DNA of 64,000 nucleotides from Sanguibacter suaedae (lineage in GTDB: Bacteria > Actinomycetota > Actinomycetes > Actinomycetales > Cellulomonadaceae). The notes beneath the pieces are model-generated. The model ran no database searches and had not been told where the DNA came from. It saw only the letters and a program-made list of their open reading frames with translations. Position numbers and translations under genes: made by a program. This document shows positions 63,790 to 64,000 of the stretch, one piece after another (positions within the stretch are counted from its first letter, which is position 1; the number at the start of each line of letters is the position of its first letter). The stretch is taken from the NCBI RefSeq assembly GCF_016342785.1, contig NZ_JAEINH010000002.1, positions 158,019 through 222,018 of the forward strand, read 5' to 3'.

Positions 63790-64000
63790 ATGACGATGAC
63801 CGACCCGATCGCAGACATGCTCACGCGTCTGCGTAACGCGAACTCGGCTTACCACGACACGGTCACCATGCCGTTCTCGAAGCTCAAGTCGCACATTGCT
63901 GAAATCCTTCAGGCGGAGGGCTACATCTCCGGCTGGAAGGTCGAGGACGCCCCGGTGGGCAAGTACCTCACCATCGAGCTGAAGTTCGGACCCAACCGCG
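63790..64000 (+). CDS. rpsH: 30S ribosomal protein S8, 5' part
   Basis: The first 70 residues of S8 ([20 protein letters not shown]) before the window ends; about 132 residues are expected. AGGAAGGG precedes the ATG. Confidence 0.98.
   Translation, partial: MTMTDPIADMLTRLRNANSAYHDTVTMPFSKLKSHIAEILQAEGYISGWKVEDAPVGKYLTIELKFGPNR

Overview
The window is one continuous stretch of a high-GC chromosome, very probably from the Actinomycetota, order Micrococcales (a Cellulomonas- or Sanguibacter-like organism is my best guess, by inference only). The grounds are the strong G/C third-position bias, many GTG/TTG starts, tRNA genes mostly without an encoded CCA, a mycothiol-dependent formaldehyde dehydrogenase, TTG-initiated rpoB and rpoC, an actinobacterial L10 leader, and the order rpmG-hadAB-murB ... 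tRNA-Trp-secE-nusG-rplKA-rplJL-rpoBC-rpsLG-fusA-tuf-S10-spc.

Left part (1-9.1 kb): the 5' part of a rarD permease gene on the minus strand, then tRNA-Tyr, tRNA-Thr and tRNA-Met, rpmG, a hadA/hadB dehydratase pair and later murB. Between hadB and murB lie a Tat-exported alpha-toroid (glycosidase-like) protein and a sugar-type locus. In that locus a LacI regulator faces two translationally coupled MFS permeases across an intergenic region with two identical 14-bp palindromic operators.

Middle part (9.1-39.3 kb), a mixed metabolic and housekeeping block: a two-component system co-transcribed with a proline-rich anchored protein; a UMF1-type MFS permease; two alpha/beta hydrolases; a GntR regulator; a complete branched-chain amino-acid ABC operon (livKHMGF order); a SWIM-SNF2 helicase; a mycothiol-linked dehydrogenase/metallo-hydrolase pair; RecQ; small uncharacterised proteins; a GlsB-type membrane protein; an AEC transporter; threonine aldolase; an unusual glucose-6-phosphate dehydrogenase paralogue; MYG1; TerC; and an adenosine deaminase overlapping a family-5 uracil-DNA glycosylase. 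Convergent gene ends are typically marked by strong inverted repeats.

Right part (39.4-64 kb): tRNA-Trp, secE, nusG, rplK, rplA, the L10 leader and rplJL, rpoB, rpoC, rpsL, rpsG, fusA, tuf, then the S10 and spc ribosomal operons up to a truncated rpsH. Promoters of good consensus quality (17-nt spacers) can be read before rplJ, rpoB and rpsL, and several intergenic hairpins could be terminators or attenuators.

The most unusual observations are: rplL lacks its normal stop codon and reads 83 codons on, across the rpoB promoter; the first LacI-controlled permease has an AUC in place of the expected AUG start; the Tat-exported protein carries a short internal frame excursion; and one G6PD homologue has lost a conserved catalytic-region lysine. 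I found no CRISPR array, prophage, insertion sequence or convincing defence system.
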